Assembly (NCBI RefSeq): GCF_024519435.1 | Contig: NZ_JALJRZ010000005.1 | Location: 124,001 to 188,000 of the forward strand | Length of the DNA: 64,000 nt | Direction of reading: 5' to 3' | Source: Terrabacter sp. Ter38 | GTDB lineage: Bacteria; Actinomycetota; Actinomycetes; Actinomycetales; Dermatophilaceae | In this document: in pieces, positions 54,381 to 63,435 of the stretch | How the letters are laid out: the number at the start of each line of letters is the position of its first letter | How positions within the stretch are numbered: position 1 is the first letter of the stretch | Notes under the pieces: model-generated | Seen by the model: only the letters and a program-made list of their open reading frames with translations | Told to the model about the DNA's origin: nothing | Database searches by the model: none | Program-made: the position numbers and the translations under genes

Positions 54381-57300
54381 GCGGGGCTCGTCTCGCGGTC
54401 GGCCCGGCGCGTGCTCATCGGACGCACGAACGGAAAGGTCAGCACGGACCGGATCGGGCTGTGGGTCAGGAGCATGACGAGCCGGTCGACACCGATCCCG
54501 AGGCCTCCGCTGGGTGGCATCCCCAGCTCGAGGGCGTGGAGGAAGTCCTCGTCGACCTCCATCGCCTCCGGGTCTCCTGCGGCCGCCTTGAGCGACTGCT
54601 CGGTGAGCCGCGCCCGCTGGTCGACGGGGTCGGTCAGCTCGCTGTAGGCCGTGCCGACCTCCATCCCCGCCACGACGAGGTCCCAGCGCTCGACGAGCCC
54701 GGGCTCCGTCCGGTGCGGCCGCGTCAGGGGCGAGGTCTCGACGGGGAAGTCGGTGTAGAAGGTGGGCAGCACCGTGACCGGCTCCACGAGCTCGGCGTAG
54801 AGCTCCTCGATGACGGCCCCGGCGCCCATCTCGGGCCGCACCGCGATGCCGTGGACCTCGGCGAGGTCGAGCAGCACGTCGATGTCGGTGTCGATGGTGA
54901 CCCGCCGTCCCACCGCGTCGGAGACCGCGTCGAGGACCTTCACGACCGGCCACTCGCCGCTGATGTCGACGAGGTCGACGAGGTCGACGCCCTGCGTGCC
55001 GTCGTCGTCGAACCCCGACCGGCCGGGACCGGGGACGGGGAGCGGGATGACCTCCCGGCCGTGGACGGTGCGTGCGGCTTCACGGACGAGTCGCTCGGTG
55101 AGGTGGCGCATCGTCGTGTAGTCGGCGTGCGGCTGGTAGACCTCGAGCGAGGTGAACTCCGGGTTGTGCGTGGCGTCCGCCCCCTCGTTGCGGAAGTTGC
55201 GACCGAGCTCGAAGACGGGACCGAGCCCGGCGACGAGGAGCCGTTTGAGGTGCAGCTCGGGTGCGATCCGCAGCGACAGGTCGACGCCGTACGCGTTGAT
55301 GAACGTCCGGAACGGGCGCGCGCTCGCGCCGCCGTGAGTCGTGTGCAGCATCGGGGTCTCCACCTCCAGGAAGCCGGCGTCGCCGAGCGTCCTCCGGATC
55401 GATCCGACGACGGCCGAGCGGCGCCGCAGCAGCTCGACGTCGCGTGGGTGGACGAGCAGGTCGGTCGAGCGCCGGCGCGCTCGGGCGGCCGGGTCGTCGA
55501 AGGCGCGGAAGGGGAGGGGGTGTAGGCACTTGGCCTCCATGCGCCAGCTGTCGGCGAGCAGGCTCGGGGTGCCGGTGCGGGAGCGGCCGGTCGTGCCGTC
55601 GACGCGAACGAGGTCGCCGACGTCGACGAACGAGGTGAGTCGCTCGAGGCAGGTCCGACCGAGGCGGGCAGCGTCGACGAGCACCTGGAGCCGTGCCTCG
55701 CCCTCGACGAGGGTGACGAAGACGACGCCGCCGTGGTCGCGCACCTCCCGCACCCGTCCCACGACGGACAGCGGGCAGGGGACCTCCCAGGCGTCGGACC
55801 CGAGGGCCGCGATGGGGGTCGTCATGACGGAGGCCGCGCCGACCGGGTAGGCCTCGATCCCGGCCTCGCGCATCCGGTCCAGGGCGGCTACGCGGTGGCG
55901 GAACTGGTCGGACCGGCGCGGTCCGAGAGCCTCGACGTCGACGGGCGGTGCACTGATCTCGGCCACCCGGCCCAGGTGCTCGGCGTCGAGCTCGGTGGGG
56001 GTCGTGCGGATCGACGGGTGTCGCACGAAGCCCTCGGCTGCTCCGGCGGCGAGGGCGACCTGTGGAAGGGACACGGCGTCGTCGTAGCAGAGGAAGCGCG
56101 GCTGCCACGTCGGCTCGTACTTCTCGTTGGCCCGGTAGAGGCGCTCGAGCTGCCAGACGCGGTCGAAGAAGCCGAGGACCGACGCGCCCACCCGCGTCAG
56201 CGACCGGGACCCGAGGCGCTCGGCGTCCTCGAACACGGAGCGGAACATGCAGAAGTTGAGCGAGACCCGGCCCAGGCCGAGCCGACGGGCGTGGGCGAGC
56301 AGCTCGCTGACCATGAGCTCCGTGACGCCGTTGGGGGCGTCGGGGGAACGCCGCATGACGTCGAGCGAGACGCCTGAGCGGCCCCACGGCACGAGGGAGA
56401 GCACCCCGACGAGCGACCCATCGGCGGCATGGGCCGTCACGTGGAGGACGTCCCCGTCAGCGGCGTCACCACCGCGCCCGAGGGCCATCGAGAAGCCGCG
56501 GTCGGTCTCGCCTCCGCGCCAGGCCTCGGCGCGGTCGGTGATCTCGGCGACCTCGTCGGCCCGCAGCTCGCTCTGGCGACGCACGCGGACCTCGAGTCCG
56601 GCTCGAGTCGCCCGCGCCACGGCATGCCGCACAGGCGAGAGCGAGGCCCTTCGCAGGTCGAAGCGCGCGGGGTCGAGGATCGCCTCGTCCCCGAGAAGCA
56701 GCACCCGCATCCCCCCGGTGGCTGCGTACGCCCGGGCACCACGCTCGCTCGCGCCGAGCACGGCCGGGACCCAGCCGAACTCGCGAGCCTCGGCCCGCCA
56801 GGCCTCGATGGCCGGCTGCCAGCTGTCCGGGTGCCCGACCGGGTCGGCGCTCGCGAGGGAGACCCCGGCGACGACCCGGTAGGTCACGGCGGCCCGACCG
56901 TCGGGGGAGAACACGGAGGCCTTGTCGCGGCGCGTGGCGAAGTAGCCCAGGGAGTCTTCGGAGCCGTGGCGGGCCAGGAGGCCGCGCAGGGCCACCTCGC
57001 GGGCCGGCGACCAGCGACTGCGGGGGCGGGCCGAGGCGAGGAAGAGGGTGACGGCCGCGAGGATCGTCAGGCCGGCGCAGACCGCGACGACGTCGATGAC
57101 CCAGGGCGGCACGAGCGCGAGGGTGTGGCGGCTCACGCCCCCGAAGACGGCGAGCACGGTGTCGATGAGGGGGTCGACCTGGGAGCGGGGAGCCCCGACG
57201 GCGTCGAGGAGCAGCCAGGCCACGCCGAGCGTCACGACGGAGCCGACGGCCAGCGCGGCGAACGCGAGACCCCACGAGCCACGTTGGAGCCGGCCGGTGA

Positions 57301-57727
57301 ACTCGTGGCGGATCCGCCAGAGCCACCACAGGGCCAGGGCTGCGACGAGGGTCGACACGATGTCGAGCCCGCGCCCGAGCTCGCCCCGGCTCACCCACAT
57401 CTCGGTCCGGGGGAGCCGCGCGGCCGGCACGAGCGCCACGAACCCGACGTAGATGCCGACGATCTGGAAGACGGCGACGAACCACAGCCCGATCCGCTTG
57501 CGGCCCAGCAGCGCTCGGGTGGCCAGGGCGAGGACGACCACCGACACGAAGGTCGGGGCCACCGGCACGTTGAGGAGGCCGAAGATGCCCTCGGCGAGGA
57601 AGGGGTGGGGTCGGCGTCGGGCCAGCAGGGTCAGCAGCAGTGCGACGAGGGTGGCGAGCGCGTAGAGGCCGGTGAGCAGTCGCGCGGGACGGTGCGAGGC
57701 CGGCGCCCGCAAGGTTCGGGTGCCCAT
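54371..57727 (-). CDS. lysX: LysX: lysylphosphatidylglycerol biosynthesis bifunctional protein
   Basis: 1118 residues from ATG 57727. N-terminal part has about six membrane helices (residues 15-260), then a DUF2156 acyltransferase-like domain (LGYFATRRDKASVFSPDGRA, MRVLLLGDEAILDPARFDLR, SLNFCMFRSVFEDAERLGSR) that transfers Lys from Lys-tRNA to phosphatidylglycerol. The C-terminal third is class II lysyl-tRNA synthetase: OB fold GVVFVTLVEGEARLQVLVD, motif 2 ELGRNFRNEGADATHNPEFT, motif 3 SGGLGIGVDRLVMLLTHSP. As in mycobacterial LysX, this charges and uses Lys-tRNA to modify membrane lipid, giving resistance to cationic peptides. First gene of the operon. Confidence 0.95.
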   Translation of the reverse strand: MGTRTLRAPASHRPARLLTGLYALATLVALLLTLLARRRPHPFLAEGIFGLLNVPVAPTFVSVVVLALATRALLGRKRIGLWFVAVFQIVGIYVGFVALVPAARLPRTEMWVSRGELGRGLDIVSTLVAALALWWLWRIRHEFTGRLQRGSWGLAFAALAVGSVVTLGVAWLLLDAVGAPRSQVDPLIDTVLAVFGGVSRHTLALVPPWVIDVVAVCAGLTILAAVTLFLASARPRSRWSPAREVALRGLLARHGSEDSLGYFATRRDKASVFSPDGRAAVTYRVVAGVSLASADPVGHPDSWQPAIEAWRAEAREFGWVPAVLGASERGARAYAATGGMRVLLLGDEAILDPARFDLRRASLSPVRHAVARATRAGLEVRVRRQSELRADEVAEITDRAEAWRGGETDRGFSMALGRGGDAADGDVLHVTAHAADGSLVGVLSLVPWGRSGVSLDVMRRSPDAPNGVTELMVSELLAHARRLGLGRVSLNFCMFRSVFEDAERLGSRSLTRVGASVLGFFDRVWQLERLYRANEKYEPTWQPRFLCYDDAVSLPQVALAAGAAEGFVRHPSIRTTPTELDAEHLGRVAEISAPPVDVEALGPRRSDQFRHRVAALDRMREAGIEAYPVGAASVMTTPIAALGSDAWEVPCPLSVVGRVREVRDHGGVVFVTLVEGEARLQVLVDAARLGRTCLERLTSFVDVGDLVRVDGTTGRSRTGTPSLLADSWRMEAKCLHPLPFRAFDDPAARARRRSTDLLVHPRDVELLRRRSAVVGSIRRTLGDAGFLEVETPMLHTTHGGASARPFRTFINAYGVDLSLRIAPELHLKRLLVAGLGPVFELGRNFRNEGADATHNPEFTSLEVYQPHADYTTMRHLTERLVREAARTVHGREVIPLPVPGPGRSGFDDDGTQGVDLVDLVDISGEWPVVKVLDAVSDAVGRRVTIDTDIDVLLDLAEVHGIAVRPEMGAGAVIEELYAELVEPVTVLPTFYTDFPVETSPLTRPHRTEPGLVERWDLVVAGMEVGTAYSELTDPVDQRARLTEQSLKAAAGDPEAMEVDEDFLHALELGMPPSGGLGIGVDRLVMLLTHSPIRSVLTFPFVRPMSTRRADRETSPAWS

Positions 57728-57832
57728 GGCGCAGACGATCCACCTGCCCGCTGGACGGTCGCTGGGCGTTGCCTGCGAACGGCCCCACAGCCCGCGCCCA
57801 GCCCGCACCCAGACTCGTCCGAGCGCGGCCCG

Positions 57833-57854
57833 CTCAGGAACCTCTCAGGTAGGC
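57833..57854. promoter_or_regulatory. Direct repeat in lysX/glutamate-synthase-like divergent region
   Basis: CTCAGGAACCT followed at once by CTCAGGTAGGC: two CTCAGG half-sites with 11-nt spacing, the arrangement bound by OmpR/PhoB-family response regulators. The 246-nt region between lysX and the glutamate-synthase-like gene has no other clear element. Confidence 0.4.
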
Positions 57855-57973
57855 GGTCCACCGTCGCGGGTAGGTCGCGGGTGGACGAGAACATCGGTGT
57901 GCCCGTCCCGCGCGGGCACCCGGGGCGGACGAGCACGGGTCGCGCAGGCGGCACGTCGGGCGAGGAGGCAGTC

Positions 57974-59497
57974 GTGGGTCGAAGCAGGTGGGTGGTCGGC
58001 GGGGCCGGTGCAGGTGCGGCCGGACTCGCGGCCTGGGACCTCCTCCAGCGCAAGCACACGATCCTGCGGCGCTATCCCGTCGTCGGGCACCTGCGCTACC
58101 TCCTCGAGGACATCCGCCCGGAGCTGCAGCAGTACTTCATCGAGCGGGACTGGGACGGCCGCCCCTTCGACCGCGACACCAGGTCCGTCGTCTACGAGCG
58201 GGCCAAGGGCATCCACGGCGAGCGCCCCTACGGCACCGAGCTCGACGTCAACGAGGTCGGCTACGAGTACCTCGTGCACTCGGCCGCACCGGCCGACCCG
58301 CCGGACCATCCCGCCCGCGTCCTCGTCGGCGGTCCCGACTGCACGAAGCCCTACTCCATGGCGCTGCTCAACGTCTCGGCGATGAGCTTCGGTGCCCTGT
58401 CCGCCAACGCCATCCGCGCGCTCAACAAGGGGGCTGCCCTCGGCGGCTTCGCCCACGACACCGGCGAGGGCGGCTTGTCGCCCTACCACCTCGAGCACGG
58501 GGGCGACATCGTCTGGGAGATCGGCACCGGCTACTTCGGTGCGCGCACCAAGGACGGTGACTTCGACCCGGCGACCTTCTCCGACAAGGCATCCCGTGAC
58601 TCGGTCAAGTGCGTCTCCCTCAAGCTGAGCCAGGGCGCCAAGCCCGGCATCGGCGGGGTGCTGCCGGGGGCCAAGGTGACGAAGGAGATCGCCGACATCC
58701 GGCAGGTGCCGCAGGGAGAGAAGTGCGTCAGCCCGTCGAGCCACCGTGTCTTCCACACGCCGGTGGAGCTCATCGAGTTCATCGGACGCATGCGTGAGCT
58801 GGCGGGCGGCAAGCCCGCCGGCTTCAAGCTCTGCGTGGGGTCCCGGGTCGACGTGCTCGCCATCTGCAAGGCGATGCTCGAGGTCGGCACGACGCCCGAC
58901 TTCATCGTCGTCGACGGCTCCGAGGGTGGCACGGGTGCGGCGCCGCTCGAGTTCGAGGACCACGTCGGGATGCCGCTCACCCACGGCCTCATGACCGTGC
59001 ACAACGCGCTCGTCGGCGTGGGCCTACGTGACCGCGTGCGCATCGGCGCGAGCGGCAAGGTCGCGGCCGGCAACGACATCGTCAAGCGCGTCATCCAGGG
59101 CGCGGACTACACCAACTCGGCCCGCGCCATGATGATGGCCGCCGGCTGCATCCAGGCCCAGCGCTGCCACACCGACAAGTGCCCCAGCGGCGTCGCCACC
59201 CAGAACCAGCGCCGCGCGCGGGCGCTCGACGTCGGCGACAAGAGTGAGCGCGTCCACCGCTACCAGCAGGCCACGGTCGACGAGGCGATGCGGATCATGG
59301 CGGCCATGGGTGTCACGGACCCCTCCCGCCTGACCCCGCACCAGCTGCGGCTCAACGTGTCGGCGACTCGCAACCAGTCCTACGCAGAGCTCTACGACTG
59401 GCTCACACCGGGGCAGCTGTTGGCCGAGCCCCCGCGGGACTGGGCCCACGACTGGGCCGCAGCGAGCGCCGACCACTTCGGCGGGAGGCTGTCGTGA
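57974..59497 (+). CDS. Stand-alone FMN/Fe-S glutamate synthase domain protein
   Basis: 507 residues from GTG 57974 with GAGGAGG upstream. An N-terminal hydrophobic segment (VVGGAGAGAAGLAAW) may anchor it. The rest is the GOGAT central domain: NVSAMSFGALSANAIRALNK, GEGGLSPYHLEHGGDIVWEI, KLSQGAKPGIGGVLPGAKVT, VDGSEGGTGAAPLEFEDHVG and the cluster motif GCIQAQRCHTDKCPSGVATQ with C392-x5-C398-x4-C403 for a [3Fe-4S] centre. The amidotransferase domain of true glutamate synthase is absent. Coupled by a GTGA overlap to the PoxB-like gene. Confidence 0.93.
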   Translation: MGRSRWVVGGAGAGAAGLAAWDLLQRKHTILRRYPVVGHLRYLLEDIRPELQQYFIERDWDGRPFDRDTRSVVYERAKGIHGERPYGTELDVNEVGYEYLVHSAAPADPPDHPARVLVGGPDCTKPYSMALLNVSAMSFGALSANAIRALNKGAALGGFAHDTGEGGLSPYHLEHGGDIVWEIGTGYFGARTKDGDFDPATFSDKASRDSVKCVSLKLSQGAKPGIGGVLPGAKVTKEIADIRQVPQGEKCVSPSSHRVFHTPVELIEFIGRMRELAGGKPAGFKLCVGSRVDVLAICKAMLEVGTTPDFIVVDGSEGGTGAAPLEFEDHVGMPLTHGLMTVHNALVGVGLRDRVRIGASGKVAAGNDIVKRVIQGADYTNSARAMMMAAGCIQAQRCHTDKCPSGVATQNQRRARALDVGDKSERVHRYQQATVDEAMRIMAAMGVTDPSRLTPHQLRLNVSATRNQSYAELYDWLTPGQLLAEPPRDWAHDWAAASADHFGGRLS

Positions 59498-61215
59498 CCA
59501 CGGTCGCCGAGCACATCATCACCTCGTTGGCCGACGCCGGTGTGACGCAGGTCTGGGGCGTCGTCGGCGACGCCCTCAACCCGCTGACCGACGCCATCCG
59601 CACGGAGGACCGCATCGAGTGGGTCGGGGTGCGCCACGAGGAGGTGGCGGCCTTTGCCGTCAGCGCCCAGGCGCAGCTGACCGGGACGCTCGGAGTGTGC
59701 ATGGGCACGGTGGGACCGGGGTCGATCCACCTGCTCAACGGGCTCTACGACGCGAAGAAGTCTCACGCGCCGGTCCTCGCCATCTGCGGCCAGGTGCCGA
59801 GCCCCGAGATCGGGACCGACTTCTTCCAGGAGGTCGACAACAACGCCCTCTTCGCCGACGTCTCGGTGTGGTCCCAGACGCTGACCTCGGCAGGGCAGCT
59901 GCCCTACCTGCTCGAGCAGGCCGTCAACGCAGCCCAGTCGATGCGCGGCGTCGCCGTGCTGACGCTGCCGGGCGACGTCGGTGACCTCGCGCTCGACAAG
60001 GGCGTGCGTCCCGCGACGTTCGCACCGACCGCGGTGCCGGCGCCCGCACCGCACCGGCAGGTCGAGGCCGCCGTCACCGCCCTCGCCGGTGACGCCCCCG
60101 TGACGCTCCTCGTCGGGTGCGGTGCGCGCGAGGCCCGCTCGCAGGTGCTCGAGCTGGCCGACGTCCTCGCCGCCCCGATGGTGCTGACGCTCAAGGCGAA
60201 GGAGGGACTGGAACACGACAACCCCTTCGAGGTCGGGCAGTCCGGCCTCATCGGCAACCCCGCCGCCGCCAAGGCGATGGACGACTGCGAGGTGCTCGTC
60301 CTCGTCGGCACCGACTTCCCCTACCGCGACTGGTACCCCACGGGCAAGACCGTGATCCAGCTCGATGCACGAGGGGAGCACGTCGGCCGGCGCACCCCCG
60401 TGCAGCACGCCCTCGTCGGCGACGCCGCGTCGACGCTGGACGAGCTCCTGCCCCGCCTGCGCCGACGCGAGGACCGCGGGCACCTCGAGAGTGCGCGCAC
60501 GGCCTACGAGTCGTGGCACGAGCGTCAGCGCTCGCTGCTCGACCCGACCCACGACCGCACGCTCCTCGGGCGCGCACGAGCCGTCCTCGACAACCCCGAC
60601 GAGCGCATCCGGCCGGAGGCGTTGGCGGCCGCCGTCGACCGGCTGGCGCCCGACACGACGATCTTCACGAGCGACACCGGCATGTCCACCGCCTGGCTCG
60701 CCCGGTTCGTGACGATGCGTGGCACGCGTCGGCTCGTCGGCTCCTACAACCTCGGCTCGATGGCCAACGCGATGCCCATGGCCCTCGGAGCCCAGGCGCT
60801 CGACCGCACCCGCCCGGTCGTGGCCTTCGCCGGCGACGGTGGACTGATGATGCTGCTCGGCGACCTGCGCACCGCGGTGACCTACCGCCTGCCCGTCGTC
60901 GTCGTGGTCTTCGACAACGGGCGGCTCGGCATGGTCAAGCTCGAGCAGGAGCAGGGTGGCCTGCCGGAGTTCGGGACCGAGCTCGACAACCCAGACCTGG
61001 CGGCCGTCGCCGCAGCCCTGGGCCTGACGAGCCGTCGGGTCACCGAGGCCGATCAGCTCGACGACGCCGTCACGTGGGCCCTCGCGGCCGACGGCCCGGT
61101 GCTGCTCGACGTCGTGACCAACCCCGACGAGGTCGCGATCCCGCCCAAGCCCAAGCTCGCCCAGGGCTGGGGCTTCGCCATCGCCAAGGCCAAGGAGGCC
61201 GTGGAGAGCAGGTAG
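59494..61215 (+). CDS. Thiamine-diphosphate enzyme, PoxB-like pyruvate oxidase/dehydrogenase
   Basis: 573 residues, GTG 59494 overlapping the previous stop. Catalytic Glu in WVGVRHEEVAAFAVSAQAQL (E50); central domain with FMN/FAD-like region; C-terminal ThDP/Mg motif from GDGGLMMLLGDLRTAVTYRL to DNGRLGMVKLEQEQ (about residues 446-475). Closest in layout to PoxB, which converts pyruvate to acetate and CO2 with electrons to quinone at the membrane, but acetolactate-synthase-like or other 2-oxo-acid decarboxylation cannot be excluded. Flanked by nitrogen-metabolism modules. Confidence 0.9.
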   Translation: MTTVAEHIITSLADAGVTQVWGVVGDALNPLTDAIRTEDRIEWVGVRHEEVAAFAVSAQAQLTGTLGVCMGTVGPGSIHLLNGLYDAKKSHAPVLAICGQVPSPEIGTDFFQEVDNNALFADVSVWSQTLTSAGQLPYLLEQAVNAAQSMRGVAVLTLPGDVGDLALDKGVRPATFAPTAVPAPAPHRQVEAAVTALAGDAPVTLLVGCGAREARSQVLELADVLAAPMVLTLKAKEGLEHDNPFEVGQSGLIGNPAAAKAMDDCEVLVLVGTDFPYRDWYPTGKTVIQLDARGEHVGRRTPVQHALVGDAASTLDELLPRLRRREDRGHLESARTAYESWHERQRSLLDPTHDRTLLGRARAVLDNPDERIRPEALAAAVDRLAPDTTIFTSDTGMSTAWLARFVTMRGTRRLVGSYNLGSMANAMPMALGAQALDRTRPVVAFAGDGGLMMLLGDLRTAVTYRLPVVVVVFDNGRLGMVKLEQEQGGLPEFGTELDNPDLAAVAAALGLTSRRVTEADQLDDAVTWALAADGPVLLDVVTNPDEVAIPPKPKLAQGWGFAIAKAKEAVESR

Positions 61216-61217
61216 CC

Positions 61218-62075
61218 GTGTGTCGTCTCTTCGGGATGAGTGCCGGTCGCGCGCGGGTGTCCGCGACGTTCTGGCTCCTCGACGCCCCGGACAGCCTGAG
61301 TCACCAGTCGCACCGCAACCCGGACGGCACGGGCCTCGGCACCTTCGACGAGGCGGGCCGACCGGTCGTGGAGAAGCAGGCCCTGGCGGCCTGGGACGAC
61401 GCGGACTTCGCGAGCGAGGCGAAGGAACGGCGCAGCGCGACCTTCGTGGCGCACGTCCGCCACTCGTCCGGCACCGGGGCCCGCCCGGAGAACACCCACC
61501 CCTTCGAGCTCGACGGCCGGCTCTTCGCGCACAACGGTGTGGTCCGGGGGCTGTCCCTTCTCGAGGAGCACCTCGGCGCCGCCATGTCGTCGGTTCGCGG
61601 CGACACCGACTCCGAGCGACTCTTCGCGCTCGTGACCACCGAGACCGCCGCTGCGGGTGGAGACGTGGCTGTGGGGATGGAGCGTGCCCTCGGCTGGGTG
61701 GCCCGGAACCTGCCCGTGTATGCCGTCAACGTCGTCCTGACGACGCCCACCGAGCTGTGGGCGTGCCGCTACCCCGACACGCACGCCCTGTGGCTGCTCG
61801 ACCGCCGACAGCCCGTCGAGGTCCTCGACCACCGGAGTGCCGCGGGCACGCACGTCGTCAGCGACGACCTGGCCGACGCACCGTGCGTCGTCGTCGCGAG
61901 CGAGCGCCTCGACGACGACCCCGCGTGGCGGCTGCTCGACCCCGGCGTCCTCGTCCGGGTCGGCCCCGACCTGTCGGTGACCGAGCGGGCCGTCGTCGAC
62001 CCGGAGCCGCGGCACCGCCTGCGGCCGGCCGACCTCGGCGCCGCCGCGGCCTCCCAGCGACCGACCGGGAGGTGA
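61218..62075 (+). CDS. Stand-alone class II glutamine amidotransferase (YafJ-like)
   Basis: 285 residues from GTG 61218, only 2 nt after the ThDP-enzyme stop. After Met removal the N-terminal nucleophile is Cys2 (VCRLFGMS). Class II signatures: FVAHVRHSSGTGARPENTHP with R81, FAHNGVV with N106-G107, and GDTDSERLFALV with D129-T-D131. A YafJ-type domain without a synthase partner fused; it would release ammonia from glutamine. Its placement after a glutamate-synthase domain gene lacking this module is notable. Confidence 0.9.
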   Translation: MCRLFGMSAGRARVSATFWLLDAPDSLSHQSHRNPDGTGLGTFDEAGRPVVEKQALAAWDDADFASEAKERRSATFVAHVRHSSGTGARPENTHPFELDGRLFAHNGVVRGLSLLEEHLGAAMSSVRGDTDSERLFALVTTETAAAGGDVAVGMERALGWVARNLPVYAVNVVLTTPTELWACRYPDTHALWLLDRRQPVEVLDHRSAAGTHVVSDDLADAPCVVVASERLDDDPAWRLLDPGVLVRVGPDLSVTERAVVDPEPRHRLRPADLGAAAASQRPTGR

Positions 62076-62078
62076 GGC

Positions 62079-62672
62079 TCAGCCGGCCTCGACGACGCGA
62101 CGCACGAGGTCGGTCCACGTCGCCAGGATGCGCTCGCGGGTCACGCCGGCCTCGAGCTGTGGCAGCACGAAGGCCACGTCGAGCGGGGCGAGGAGGGACA
62201 AGGCCAGGACCGGCAGGTCCCCGGTCACGTCGAGCTCGGCGAGCAGGTGGCGCACGTGGGCCACGAGGAAGCCGACCGCGGGCAGCGACCGGCCGTGGCG
62301 ACCGGCAGCGGCGACCATGAGGTCGCCGCTGACGAGAGTCCGCTCGAGCCGGGACTCGCCGAACGCGAGGAGCCGGTCGAGCGCGGGCGCGCCGGGTCCG
62401 AGGGGCGGTGGACCGGAGATGACCCGGCCCTGCCACCGTGCCTCCCCGTGGTCGAGCAGGGCCGACATGAGGCCGGCGCGGCTGCCGAAACGACGGAAGA
62501 CGGTGCCCTTGCCGACCCCGGCCTCGGCCGCGACGGCATCCATCGTCACGGCGTCGACCCCGTCGCGGTCGACGAGCCGGTGCGCGGCGTCGAGGAGGAG
62601 CTCGCGGTTGCGTGCCGCGTCACGCCGCTCGGGGCGGCTGCGCAGGTCGAAGAGCGGTGGCTCGGTGGACAC
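62079..62672 (-). CDS. TetR-family repressor of the adjacent FMN reductase
   Basis: 197 residues from GTG 62672. HTH: RNRELLLDAAHRLVDRDGVD and MDAVAAEAGVGKGTVFRRFG (recognition helix GKGTVFRRFG). All-helical effector domain follows. Converges on the amidotransferase gene (3-nt gap) and diverges from the FMN reductase across a perfect operator at 62741-62762. Similar TetR/NADPH-reductase pairs respond to electrophiles or quinones. Confidence 0.92.
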   Translation of the reverse strand: MSTEPPLFDLRSRPERRDAARNRELLLDAAHRLVDRDGVDAVTMDAVAAEAGVGKGTVFRRFGSRAGLMSALLDHGEARWQGRVISGPPPLGPGAPALDRLLAFGESRLERTLVSGDLMVAAAGRHGRSLPAVGFLVAHVRHLLAELDVTGDLPVLALSLLAPLDVAFVLPQLEAGVTRERILATWTDLVRRVVEAG

Positions 62673-62740
62673 GGTCGTGATCCTAGGTCGGACGGCGGCC
62701 GGTGCAGGGCGACCGCGATGACCTGTCCAGCTCGGGAATA

Positions 62741-62762
62741 GAAACGGACTGCGGTCCGTTTC
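62741..62762. promoter_or_regulatory. TetR operator, perfect palindrome
   Basis: GAAACGGAC-TGCG-GTCCGTTTC: two perfect 9-nt arms with a 4-nt spacer, ending 7 nt before the FMN-reductase ATG and 69 nt upstream of the repressor start, so it can control both genes. Confidence 0.85.
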
Positions 62763-62769
62763 GAACCCC

Positions 62770-63324
62770 ATGACCACTGCTGCCACCCCCCGCACGCGCG
62801 TCGCCGTCCTCGTCGGAAGCCTGCGCACCCAGTCCGTCAACCGTCGCATCGCCGAGTCCCTGCGCGACCAGGCGCCCGAGGGTGTCGAGATCGACATCAT
62901 CGACGGCCTCGGCGCCCTCCCGTTCTACAACGAGGACATCGACGGCGACGACGTGCCTGCCACCGCTGCCCAGCTGCGCGAGAGCGTCGCTGGCGCCGAC
63001 CGCGTGCTCGCCGTGACGCCGGAGTACAACGGCACCATGCCGGCCGTGCTCAACAACGCCATCGACTGGCTGTCCCGTCCCTACGGTCAGGGCGCCATCA
63101 CCGGCAAGCCCTTCGCCGTCGTCGGCGCGACCCCGACCCCCTACGGCGGCAAGTGGGCCCACGACGACACCCGTCGGTCGGCTGGCATCGCCGGTGCCGT
63201 CGTGCTCGACGAGGTCATCGTGTCGCAGACGACCATCGACACCGACGTGCTCGGCGACCCGGAGGTCTTCGGGCGCCTGCAGGACGCGCTCAGCGCCCTC
63301 GTCGACCACCGGCCCGCCGCCTGA
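62770..63324 (+). CDS. NAD(P)H-dependent FMN reductase
   Basis: 184 residues. Flavodoxin-like fold with VAVLVGSLRTQSVNRRIAES (G-S-L-R-x-x-S-x-N FMN loop), VLAVTPEYNGTMPAVLNNAI and DWLSRPYGQGAITGKPFAVV. SsuE/chromate- and quinone-reductase-like enzyme that uses NAD(P)H to reduce FMN, quinones or azo compounds. No leader space: the operator overlaps the 5' region, so the transcript is short or leaderless. Controlled by the divergent TetR. Followed by a 16-bp hairpin terminator. Confidence 0.93.
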   Translation: MTTAATPRTRVAVLVGSLRTQSVNRRIAESLRDQAPEGVEIDIIDGLGALPFYNEDIDGDDVPATAAQLRESVAGADRVLAVTPEYNGTMPAVLNNAIDWLSRPYGQGAITGKPFAVVGATPTPYGGKWAHDDTRRSAGIAGAVVLDEVIVSQTTIDTDVLGDPEVFGRLQDALSALVDHRPAA

Positions 63325-63367
63325 GCACCTGCCCCGCACCCGACCCCGGCTCGCGACGAGCCGACGA

Positions 63368-63403
63368 GCCGCTGGGCCCGGACCGATGTCCGGGCCCAGC
63401 GGC
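63368..63403. terminator. Bidirectional terminator
   Basis: Perfect 16-bp stem (63368-63383 with 63388-63403) with the tetraloop CGAT between the convergent FMN-reductase and MarR/OhrR genes. The 3' arm runs into a GGCATAC word (63401-63407). Confidence 0.85.
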
Positions 63404-63435
63404 ATACCAGGGTCGTCGTGCTCGGCCGGGCGCGC

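Noticed and set aside
54950-57970. Long plus-strand open frames opposite lysX
   Set aside because: Antisense shadow of a clear LysX; only the part after 57974 encodes a real protein.
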